Source of the DNA: Balneola sp. EhC07
GTDB lineage: Bacteria; Bacteroidota; Rhodothermia; Balneolales; Balneolaceae
Reading direction: 5' to 3'
Length of the DNA: 64,000 nucleotides
Assembly: GCF_001650905.1 (NCBI RefSeq)
Contig: NZ_LXYG01000016.1
Location: forward strand, 186,001-250,000
Every line of letters starts with the position of its first letter. Positions within the stretch are counted from its first letter, which is position 1. Below the pieces are notes generated by a model that saw only the letters and a program-made list of their open reading frames with translations, did no database searches and was not told the DNA's origin. Shown in pieces: positions 27,289 to 34,771 of the stretch. The translations under genes were made by a program, and so were the position numbers.

Positions 27289-28358
27289 TCACTTGAATTC
27301 AGGAAAACATCCGCAATTCGGAAATGAAGATTGTCGAAGCTAGCGCCCGAACGATTAATAGTATAAGCAATGATCATCCGATGCTCTTTATTCATTAAAA
27401 ACATAGTGCTTCCCCCGACGGAACCTCCTGAATGACCAACCCAATAATTTCCTGCATGTTGTAAGGTGCTATATCCCATTCCGTAATTAGTGGAGTTTCC
27501 ATCTGAAGTCATTTGAGGGGTGGTCAGGAGTTTTTGAGTCTCTTCATTCAGAAACTCATAATCGAAATGTGCTTCTCCAAATTTGATCAGATCTTCTGTT
27601 GTCCCTATAAATCCACCACCTGCCCATTTGTAGCTGTTATCTACATAAGGAGCTTCAACATTTGCTCCGCCACGCCAGATATAAAACTTAGTTCGATGCT
27701 CAATATCCTCATCAGCCCAATCCGGAACCGTATTTTTCATATCAAGCGGCTTAAAAACTTCAGATTCCATGTATTCCAGAAAAGGTTGTTGAGCTGCATT
27801 TTCAACAACAGCACTTATTAAATTCCATCCGTAGCTTGAATATTGATATTTGGTTCCGGGCTCAAAAAGCAATGGATCATCTTTGAAGAAAACCAAGCCT
27901 TCTTTGACCGTTTCATATTTTTTAGTGCTCATAAATTCATCCCCGCGATAGTGACGGATACCGGCTATATGTCCTGAAACCTGCTTGATCGAAATTGGGT
28001 ATTGTTTTTGTGGAAATTCCGATACCCATTTCTGAATTTCGTCATCAGGTTTGAGTACATCATCCTGAATTAATAAACCCAATCCGGCAGCAGTAAGAGT
28101 TTTAGATACGCTTCCGATTCTGAATAAAGTTCGAGAAGGGTCTACTTCGATTTCATTTTCAACATCAGCAAATCCATATCCTTTCGACCAGATCATTGAG
28201 TCATCTTTATACACTGAGATGCTCATTCCGGGAAGTTTGTGCTCAGAAAAGAATTCGGTTACAAGCGAATCAGCTTTTTGAATAAGTGCAGAATGATCCT
28301 GAGTAAAAGCAGAAGCACTTATGAACAAAAAACCGATCAGCAGAAGATACTTTTTCAT
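27285..28358 (-). CDS. Beta-lactamase-fold serine hydrolase (class C / esterase-type), secreted
   Basis: A 357-residue protein with signal peptide (ends SAFTQ). The catalytic SxxK is SVSK in FRIGSVSKTLTAAGLG (about residue 84), the YxN-like element is YSSYGWN (about 178), and the third motif is HSGG (about 310) in place of KTG. This pattern is that of the Pfam Beta-lactamase family of penicillin-binding-protein-like esterases and peptidases. Located in the periplasm; natural substrate unknown, antibiotic resistance unlikely. It is transcribed ahead of, and coupled to, a small acidic protein gene. Confidence 0.83.
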   Translation of the reverse strand: MKKYLLLIGFLFISASAFTQDHSALIQKADSLVTEFFSEHKLPGMSISVYKDDSMIWSKGYGFADVENEIEVDPSRTLFRIGSVSKTLTAAGLGLLIQDDVLKPDDEIQKWVSEFPQKQYPISIKQVSGHIAGIRHYRGDEFMSTKKYETVKEGLVFFKDDPLLFEPGTKYQYSSYGWNLISAVVENAAQQPFLEYMESEVFKPLDMKNTVPDWADEDIEHRTKFYIWRGGANVEAPYVDNSYKWAGGGFIGTTEDLIKFGEAHFDYEFLNEETQKLLTTPQMTSDGNSTNYGMGYSTLQHAGNYWVGHSGGSVGGSTMFLMNKEHRMIIAYTINRSGASFDNLHFRIADVFLNSSE

Positions 28359-28404
28359 ATTGATACCTTACATTTAGTTATACCCGTAATGTAATATTTT
28401 CCTT

Positions 28405-28818
28405 ATGATTATTCGAAGTCTTTTGACCTGTTTGTTTATTTCGGTTAGTATTTTATTGTCCGGATGCGGAGGAACTAAGTGTTTAATTGAGGACTGCAAA
28501 TCTACAGATATGTCTTCACAAGTTATTGAGATCGAGTTAGGTGAGAAGAAAGAGATCTTAAATTATAAAAGAGGAATGATGTGGGGTGGTTATGCTCCCG
28601 GGCTCTTCTCTGAAGACACTAATATTGTGTCAATTGAATATGATGAGACAAGAAAAGGACACAAAGCATTTATTGTCGCAAAGAGCTCAGGAACAACCAA
28701 AGTGCATTTCGTGAATCGACTTGGAGCAGGAGCTGTTAACCAGGATAGTACTGAAAGAGCTTATTGGCTAGATAACCAAGAGGGCTCGAAATTTTATTTT
28801 ATAGTAACTGTAGAATAA
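28405..28818 (+). CDS. Small lipoprotein of unknown function
   Basis: A 137-residue protein with a lipoprotein signal peptide whose lipobox is LSGC (Cys21). The mature part is short and beta-rich, and its pattern of TNIVSIEYDE then GTTKVHFVNRLG recalls bacterial Ig-like or BIG-type domains, weakly. No operon partner is evident. Confidence 0.5.
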   Translation: MIIRSLLTCLFISVSILLSGCGGTKCLIEDCKSTDMSSQVIEIELGEKKEILNYKRGMMWGGYAPGLFSEDTNIVSIEYDETRKGHKAFIVAKSSGTTKVHFVNRLGAGAVNQDSTERAYWLDNQEGSKFYFIVTVE

Positions 28819-28846
28819 ATGAACCCTGAATGATGGACTTTATGAA

Positions 28847-29320
28847 CTAATTGTCCCAAAAAGAATCTTCAGAATTGAGATCTATTGACTCATATCTCCA
28901 GATACTATCCACTAGAAAATCCCGAATTATAAATTCATTAGCATCTACATGGTCAACACGAGCGATATATTGGAATCTGTATTTTTTAGAAGTGTCTGCT
29001 TTTAAAGCAGTCATGATTACAGGATTTAATCCATAAAACAGATTGCCAAAAGACTCAGCTTGAGAATAATGATTGTATGGGTTAAGCGGATCATCAACAA
29101 CTAAAGAGTCCGGTAGGATCCTGTCTATCTCTCTGAATGTTTGCTCGATAGCATCAGTAGACATATTTGCTTCACCGGGCATCAAGTAATAATCGCTCTC
29201 GTCAAGTGAGCAATATCCAAAAATAACAGCTCCAATCAGAATTACGAAGGCACCTAAACAACCACTTCCGCAGCCTTCTTTTTTAGAAGTTTGGTTAATA
29301 TCTGAGGTATCGTTTTCCAT
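28847..29320 (-). CDS. Single-pass membrane protein of unknown function
   Basis: A 157-residue protein. A short polar N-terminus with a GCGSGC motif leads into one membrane helix (LGAFVILIGAVIFGYC), followed by ~110 extracytoplasmic residues. Nothing in the outer part is recognised. It is convergent with the small lipoprotein gene. Confidence 0.5.
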   Translation of the reverse strand: MENDTSDINQTSKKEGCGSGCLGAFVILIGAVIFGYCSLDESDYYLMPGEANMSTDAIEQTFREIDRILPDSLVVDDPLNPYNHYSQAESFGNLFYGLNPVIMTALKADTSKKYRFQYIARVDHVDANEFIIRDFLVDSIWRYESIDLNSEDSFWDN

Positions 29321-29440
29321 AGACCAATCTAAATAAAATACTTAAATAAAAACCACCGCTTTCGGTAGTGATTTGTGTAAAAGTCAAAATTACATTATGC
29401 TCAATCATAGAATAATCCATATACGTCTAAAATAAATCCC

Positions 29441-29917
29441 ATGAAAAAATTAATAATTATTGGCTTATTAACACTTGGTTTATCAACGTTTAGTAAAGCT
29501 CAGATAACAACTGTAAATATAGGATATCAGGAGAGCGATGTTTTCAGTAGTGTAACTGTTGGCGGATTGTTTGATCATGCTGATGTAACGCTTTTTCTTG
29601 GTTCACCTGATCTGGGTGACGATTCCAATTTTATAGTGGGAGGAAGATTTGGATACATGTTTCACTTGTACAATGATTTCAGTACAGCTTTTTACGTTGG
29701 TCCCCATGTAGGAGCATATTTTTTAGAAAGAACCAATTTTGATAATTCCGGTTTTGACGATACGGAGTGGGAAAGCAGTTTAAATTACGGCCTGACAGCA
29801 GGTGTTTATTTCACCCCTATTAATCTGGCTGTAAGTTATGGAGTGGATGATCTTTTTGAGACAGAATATGTGGAGTTTAAGATCGGATTTAATATAATGG
29901 AGATCATGGGAATGTAA
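29441..29917 (+). CDS. Small outer membrane beta-barrel-type protein
   Basis: A 158-residue protein with signal peptide (ends FSKAQ). The mature part alternates polar and hydrophobic residues with many Gly and aromatic residues (VGGRFGYMFHLYNDFSTAF, then YGLTAGVYFTP), as in 8-stranded outer membrane barrels of this phylum. No specific function. Confidence 0.6.
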   Translation: MKKLIIIGLLTLGLSTFSKAQITTVNIGYQESDVFSSVTVGGLFDHADVTLFLGSPDLGDDSNFIVGGRFGYMFHLYNDFSTAFYVGPHVGAYFLERTNFDNSGFDDTEWESSLNYGLTAGVYFTPINLAVSYGVDDLFETEYVEFKIGFNIMEIMGM

Positions 29918-29949
29918 ATTTTACGATACATTCTCGGACTTCTTTTTGG

Positions 29950-31233
29950 TTAGTCCATATAATCGATCACCAAATTAGCCATCGCTCTTACTCCAAGTTT
30001 TAGCCCGCTTTCATCAATGTAAAAATCAGGTGTGTGATGACCTGAGGCTTCGCGATCAGGAGCTTTTCCTCCAACAAAGAAATATAAACCCGGAATTTCA
30101 TTTTGGAAGAAAGAGAAGTCTTCCGCTCCGGTAATGGCATTGATCAGTTTTACATTTTCCTTTCCGGCAGTTTCCTCCAGTGTAGATAACATTTGAGCGG
30201 TTAGCTCAGGATCGTTATATGTGATCGGGTAGCCTTTGTTGATAGTCAACTCAGCAACTGCGCCATTACTTTCGGCAGTATTTTGAACGACTGTCTCCAA
30301 TCTTTTAAAGATCAGTTGCCTCATTTCTTCATCTAAAGCTCTGATGGTTCCCTGCATAGTCACTTCTTCAGGGATAATGTTATTTCTTACTCCTCCATTA
30401 ATTACGCCAACCGTAACTACAGCTGCTTGTCGGGTTAGTGGCATACTTCTGCTAACAATAGTCTGGATATTATTGATGATCTGTGCAGAAGTTACAATTG
30501 GATCGATTCCACCCCAGGGAGCAGAGCCGTGAGCTTGCTTCCCGGTAACTTTAATATCAAAACTGTTTACACTTGCCATTATTCCTTTTGGTCGGTATTC
30601 AATTTCACCAACCGGCGTATCATCAGAAATATGCAGTCCGAAAATAGCGTCTACATCAGGATTCTTAAGAACGCCTTCTTTAACCATTAATTCAGCACCG
30701 CCTTCTTCTCCTTTTGGAGCGCCTTCTTCAGCCGGCTGGAAAATAAACTTCACTGTGCCTTTCAAATCACCTTTCATCTCGGTTAAGATCTGAGCAACTC
30801 CCATAAGGATGGCAATGTGGGTGTCGTGTCCACAAGCGTGCATTACTCCAACTTCATTTCCCTGATATTCTCCCATTACCGTTGATTTAAAAGGAACATC
30901 TGTACGTTCGATCACAGGAAGAGCATCAATATCGGCCCGGAGTGCAACAACAGGACCCGGTTTTCCTCCTTTTAATATGCCGACCACTCCTGTATGGGCG
31001 ATTTCGGTTTGGACTTCCAGTCCAAGGCTTTCCAAATGCTCCGCAATTTTTTTAGCGGTATTGAATTCGCGATTAGACAGTTCAGGATTTTCATGAAAAT
31101 ATCTGCGCCATTCGATCACCTGTTCTTCAAGTTCATCCGCGCGTTGATCTATCATCTCTTTGAGATCAGATGATTGTGCGGTAAGGGATAAAGCGATCAG
31201 AGAAAGAGTAAGAAGCGAAAGAAGTTTTTTCAT
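29950..31233 (-). CDS. M20-family amidohydrolase, secreted
   Basis: A 427-residue protein with signal peptide (ends SLTAQ). M20 peptidase/amidohydrolase features: WRRYFHENPELS at the N-terminus, LRADIDALPV, the metal site HACGHDTH (about 136-143), the catalytic Glu in FQPAEEGAPKG and the dimerisation insert (KVTGKQAHGSAPWGG). The final His ligand is near GHHTPDFYI. Relatives are hippurate hydrolases and N-acyl amino acid amidohydrolases; here it would act in the periplasm. Single gene, followed by an unrelated membrane protein gene upstream on the same strand. Confidence 0.85.
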   Translation of the reverse strand: MKKLLSLLTLSLIALSLTAQSSDLKEMIDQRADELEEQVIEWRRYFHENPELSNREFNTAKKIAEHLESLGLEVQTEIAHTGVVGILKGGKPGPVVALRADIDALPVIERTDVPFKSTVMGEYQGNEVGVMHACGHDTHIAILMGVAQILTEMKGDLKGTVKFIFQPAEEGAPKGEEGGAELMVKEGVLKNPDVDAIFGLHISDDTPVGEIEYRPKGIMASVNSFDIKVTGKQAHGSAPWGGIDPIVTSAQIINNIQTIVSRSMPLTRQAAVVTVGVINGGVRNNIIPEEVTMQGTIRALDEEMRQLIFKRLETVVQNTAESNGAVAELTINKGYPITYNDPELTAQMLSTLEETAGKENVKLINAITGAEDFSFFQNEIPGLYFFVGGKAPDREASGHHTPDFYIDESGLKLGVRAMANLVIDYMD

Positions 31234-31300
31234 GATTTTCAGAGAGATTAAATTAGATGAAAAATGTAGATGAAAAGAATAAGGTAATCAATTGATTGTT

Positions 31301-32560
31301 TTACGGTGAATATCTAAAGTCATTGATAAATACAGAATCTTCAGGAAATGATAATGGTACGATATTTTTAAAAGAGGTAGAATTTTTTAACTCATCGATA
31401 TCGAGCCAAGGTATATTGAAAGCGCCACTGTAAAGTTCAACAAAAACTGTATCACCAACTTCTATTCGGTGGAAGAAGTTTTTTGTAACAGTCACTGTTA
31501 CTTCCTTTTCATCAATGTCATGCATACTCCAATCAGGTTCTACAACAAGCCTGTAATTGTTGTTATCAGAAGGAGTTATTTTTTTTGCAACAGGGGATTC
31601 ATAAACAGACGATGATGAACTATCCAGTAAATAATTTAGCATTAGAATAGATGTGAATATATAAAGTGAAATAAACACAAAACTCAAAAGCGAATTAAGC
31701 AAAGAAGAGAAGTTTTTAATTTTTAATTCTTCAGAACGAATAAAAATTAAACCAAAGAGTAAGGCTGAGAATATAAGAGTTGGAGTCCAGACATTGTCAA
31801 GAGACAGAACTTCAAAATCAAAAAGTATTCTTAGACCTAATCCCCCAGAGGGTAAAAACAGAGCGCTCATTATATTTGGATATTCACTTTCTTTATTTGA
31901 GTCCAGTTTAACAAGACCTTTAAAGTGATAGAAGATCCATAAAGCAATTAATGGTATCACAATATTAACCAGCACCGCTAAATCATATGGATTAGGTATA
32001 ATAATAAGCCAAAAAAAAGAAATTAAACTAACGCCATTGAATACCTTCATAGTTCTTTGAGCACTCTCTAGTTTTAGCTCTCGTTCTATTTTATTCCCGC
32101 CAAAACTTTCATTGGAGAGTATCTCCGAGATTTCCTCTTGATGATTTAGAGAATTAAGATTGTCAAATCTCTGATACAAAAACTCAATAAACTCATACTT
32201 GTCTTCTATAGACGAACTTATGCGAATTTTTTTAATTGAGGGAGGTCTTGAAATGATACGAATGTAATGTTCATCAATTTTAAAACCATCTATTTCATCG
32301 AGGTTTATAGTTTTTTGGGTGAAAGCCAACGTATGACGAAGGGCCCCGTTTTCTACATTTACTTTCTCTTTTCTAATTCTGATAATTGAATAGAAAGAAA
32401 ATGCTGCCAGTGATAAACTAACTGTAACTGCGATGAGGCTGTTGACACCGCTACTTACTTTTGTAAGAGCTTGGTAGGTCATCAAAATAGTAAGAATAAA
32501 AAATGAAGACATTACCACATAAACAAAAACACGCCACGACTTTTTTATCCTAAATTCCAT
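31301..32560 (-). CDS. Polytopic membrane protein of unknown function
   Basis: A 419-residue protein counted from ATG at 32560. An earlier in-frame ATG at 32683 would run back through the rtcB terminator and into rtcB, so it is rejected. Hydrophobic helices appear near residues 10-60 (two), 190-235 (two) and 255-325 (three or four). Between them is a soluble part (about 70-150) that could be a bacterial PH-like domain. The C-terminal ~90 residues are soluble. It follows the strong rtcB terminator, so it is probably not part of the RNA-repair operon. Confidence 0.55.
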   Translation of the reverse strand: MEFRIKKSWRVFVYVVMSSFFILTILMTYQALTKVSSGVNSLIAVTVSLSLAAFSFYSIIRIRKEKVNVENGALRHTLAFTQKTINLDEIDGFKIDEHYIRIISRPPSIKKIRISSSIEDKYEFIEFLYQRFDNLNSLNHQEEISEILSNESFGGNKIERELKLESAQRTMKVFNGVSLISFFWLIIIPNPYDLAVLVNIVIPLIALWIFYHFKGLVKLDSNKESEYPNIMSALFLPSGGLGLRILFDFEVLSLDNVWTPTLIFSALLFGLIFIRSEELKIKNFSSLLNSLLSFVFISLYIFTSILMLNYLLDSSSSSVYESPVAKKITPSDNNNYRLVVEPDWSMHDIDEKEVTVTVTKNFFHRIEVGDTVFVELYSGAFNIPWLDIDELKNSTSFKNIVPLSFPEDSVFINDFRYSP

Positions 32561-32571
32561 GAGCGTATAAT

Positions 32572-32604
32572 AAAAAACCCCAACAGTCATACCAACTGTC
32601 GGGG
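32572..32604 (-). terminator. Rho-independent terminator of rtcB
   Basis: On the minus strand CCCCGACAGT pairs with ACTGTTGGGG (10 bp, one G-U wobble) around a 7-nt loop, followed by six T residues. It starts 7 bp after the rtcB stop. Confidence 0.9.
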
Positions 32605-32610
32605 CTAATT

Positions 32611-33996
<1,386 letters not shown>

Positions 33997-34007
33997 TTAA
34001 TGTAATG

Positions 34008-34033
34008 AAGGGAGAGCCGTATTGCTCTCCCTT
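34008..34033 (-). promoter_or_regulatory. Strong hairpin in the rtcB leader
   Basis: A perfect 10-bp stem (AAGGGAGAGC with GCTCTCCCTT) and 6-nt loop lies 18 bp before the rtcB start codon. On the minus strand it is followed by CATTACATT, not a T-run, so it is not a good terminator for that strand. It could mark the end of a processed RNA or control rtcB translation or mRNA decay. Confidence 0.6.
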
Positions 34034-34090
34034 TTGTTGCTGTTTTAATGATGGATATCCAATCACTAATTCCATAATAAAACATGACTG

Positions 34091-34110
34091 CGCAATCTTT
34101 TTGCGTAGTT
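34091..34110. promoter_or_regulatory. Repeated operator copy 2, upstream of rtcB
   Basis: CGCAATCTTTTTGCGTAGTT is identical over 20 bp to the copy at 36340-36359 and both continue with RAAAAT. The palindromic core here is slightly broken at its outer left base (TGCGCAA versus TACGCAA). It lies between the RNA array and rtcB, about 100 bp before rtcB. A shared binding site for the WYL regulator is the simplest explanation. Confidence 0.7.
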
Positions 34111-34121
34111 GAAAATTAAAA

Positions 34122-34179
34122 CCAAAGGCGACATCCGAATAAAGCTTTTCAGAAGTATCTTTATTCAACAACACTTTGG
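34122..34179 (-). ncRNA. Y-RNA-like RNA 5 (minimal form, no tRNA module)
   Basis: Fifth in transcription order and smallest (58 nt). On the minus strand: outer stem CCAAAG/CTTTGG; 5' loop TGTTGTT; inner stem GAATAAAG/CTTTATTC (8 perfect pairs); TACTTC just inside; 3' loop GGATGTCGC. These are the same elements, with the same lengths and order, as the four larger copies, but the inner stem closes on a 14-nt loop with no T-arm. It may be a bare Ro-binding module. It is 8 nt downstream of RNA 4. Confidence 0.75.
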
Positions 34180-34187
34180 ATATATTG

Positions 34188-34297
34188 AAAAGAAAAGGGC
34201 GACAATCAAATCAGCCTAACCGGATTCGAACCGGACTTACCCGTTTCCGGGATTTCAAGCCATCGAAGTATGCTGACTCTACGACACCTTTTCTTTT
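34188..34297 (-). ncRNA. Y-RNA-like RNA 4 with partial serine-type tRNA module
   Basis: 110 nt. Outer stem AAAAGAAAAGG/CCTTTTCTTTT (11 perfect pairs); 5' loop TGTCGTA; inner stem GAGTCAGC/GCTGATTT (8 pairs, two G-U); then ATACTTCG; 3' loop GATTGTCGC. The insert contains CTTGAAA, the loop of tRNA-Ser(UGA); a variable-arm-like hairpin CCCG-GAAA-CGGG; and a T-arm CCGG-TTCGAAT-CCGG with a canonical T-loop. No acceptor or D-arm is present, so it cannot be a working tRNA. It seems to derive from a class II tRNA. Confidence 0.82.
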
Positions 34298-34305
34298 AAA
34301 AAATC

Positions 34306-34456
34306 AATAAGGGCTACAAGCGATAGGAATGTATTTTCCGCCATTCAGTTAAAAATAACTGAAGCAGGACTTGAACCTGCACCTCTCAATTAAGAGAGAA
34401 TCGGTTTATAAACCGATTGCGTCTGCCGAAGTATTTCCAGTCTACAGCACCTTATT
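34306..34456 (-). ncRNA. Y-RNA-like RNA 3 carrying a circularly permuted leucine-type tRNA opened in the D-loop
   Basis: 151 nt. Outer stem AATAAGG/CCTTATT; 5' loop TGCTGTA; inner stem GACTGGAA/TTCCTATC (6 of 8 paired); ATACTTCG; 3' loop GCTTGTAGC. The insert reads in order: 3' half of a D-arm (GGCAGA, CGC, A); an anticodon-like stem (20-nt palindrome at 34399-34418); a class II variable arm CTCTC-TTAATT-GAGAG; T-arm GCAGG-TTCAAGT-CCTGC (perfect); then acceptor 3' strand TTCAGTTA, a TTTT loop, acceptor 5' strand TAACTGAA (8 bp), and TG-GCG-GAA, the start of a leucine D-arm whose GCG pairs with the earlier CGC. So the tRNA ends are fused and new ends lie in the D-loop. Confidence 0.85.
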
Positions 34457-34473
34457 TTTATTCAATAAATAAA

Positions 34474-34607
34474 GATCGAGGTAACAGGCGATGAGCCACA
34501 TAACATGCTCTACCAACTGAGCTACTCTGAATTTCTTCAGAGGCTGGGTTCGAACCAGCGACCATGCGCGGAATAGGCGAAGTAAGACTCATCTACAACA
34601 CTCAATC
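34474..34607 (-). ncRNA. Y-RNA-like RNA 2 carrying a circularly permuted tRNA with closed acceptor (YrlA-like)
   Basis: 134 nt. Outer stem GATTGAG/CTCGATC (one G-U); 5' loop TGTTGTA; inner stem GATGAGTC/GGCTCATC (8 pairs, one G-U); TTACTTCG; 3' loop GCCTGTTAC. The insert is, in order: ATGGTC (class I variable loop), T-arm GCTGG-TTCGAAC-CCAGC (perfect), CTCTGAA-GAAA-TTCAGAG (7-bp acceptor stem capped by a GNRA tetraloop), TA (positions 8-9), D-arm GCTC-AGTTGGTA-GAGC (perfect), A26. The anticodon arm is replaced by the Y stem. This is the arrangement described for enterobacterial YrlA RNAs. Confidence 0.9.
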
Positions 34608-34621
34608 AAATCAATAAAAAC

Positions 34622-34749
34622 CTTTTTGGAGCGACATTCGGGTTAAGAGCAGGGCATTGCTTGCCGGGAGTTGAACCCGGTATAACTCTTTGGTTATATC
34701 CTCCCCATTGTTTGGCGCGAAGTATCTTAACTCTACAACATCCAAAAAG
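34622..34749 (-). ncRNA. Y-RNA-like RNA 1 with T-arm and reduced acceptor hairpin
   Basis: First in transcription order, 128 nt, starting 10 bp after the TROVE stop codon. Outer stem CTTTTTGGA/TCCAAAAAG (9 perfect pairs); 5' loop TGTTGTA; inner stem GAGTTAAG/CTTAACCC (7 of 8); ATACTTCG; 3' loop GAATGTCGC. The insert has a bulged hairpin (TATAAC/GTTATA at 34681-34698), a perfect T-arm CCGGG-TTCAACT-CCCGG and a short hairpin AGCA-ATGCCC-TGCT where the acceptor should be. No D-arm is evident. Its 5' strand overlaps the T-run of the TROVE terminator. Confidence 0.82.
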
Positions 34750-34771
34750 AACTCCGAATTTAATCGGAGTT
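34744..34771 (-). terminator. Terminator-like hairpin at the end of the TROVE gene
   Basis: On the minus strand AACTCCGA pairs with TCGGAGTT (8 bp, 6-nt loop, 34750-34771) and is followed by C and five T residues. The stem includes the last TROVE codons. The T-run is also part of the 5' outer stem of RNA 1, so termination and folding of that RNA would compete. Confidence 0.7.

Noticed and set aside
29346-29364. Hairpin with adjacent T-run on the minus strand
   Set aside because: It lies upstream of the minus gene starting at 29320 and not after any minus-strand gene; the stem is imperfect.
34344-34363. TTCAGTTA-loop-TAACTGAA as a terminator after a tRNA
   Set aside because: The hairpin directly follows the T-arm exactly where the acceptor stem belongs and has no T-run after it. 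The equivalent in RNA 2 is a GAAA-capped stem, so it is the closed acceptor stem.
34200-34740. Cluster of tRNA genes suggested by several T-arms and one perfect D-arm
   Set aside because: No segment has D, anticodon, T and acceptor parts in normal order. T-arms precede the acceptor 5' strand and D-arm, and acceptor ends are fused by 4-nt loops, so these are permuted tRNA mimics rather than tRNA genes.
34122-34749. Integration (att) site of a mobile element because of tRNA-like sequence, or a CRISPR-like repeat array
   Set aside because: No integrase, direct-repeat duplication or cas gene is present; repeats are structural, not sequence-identical, and inserts are not spacers.
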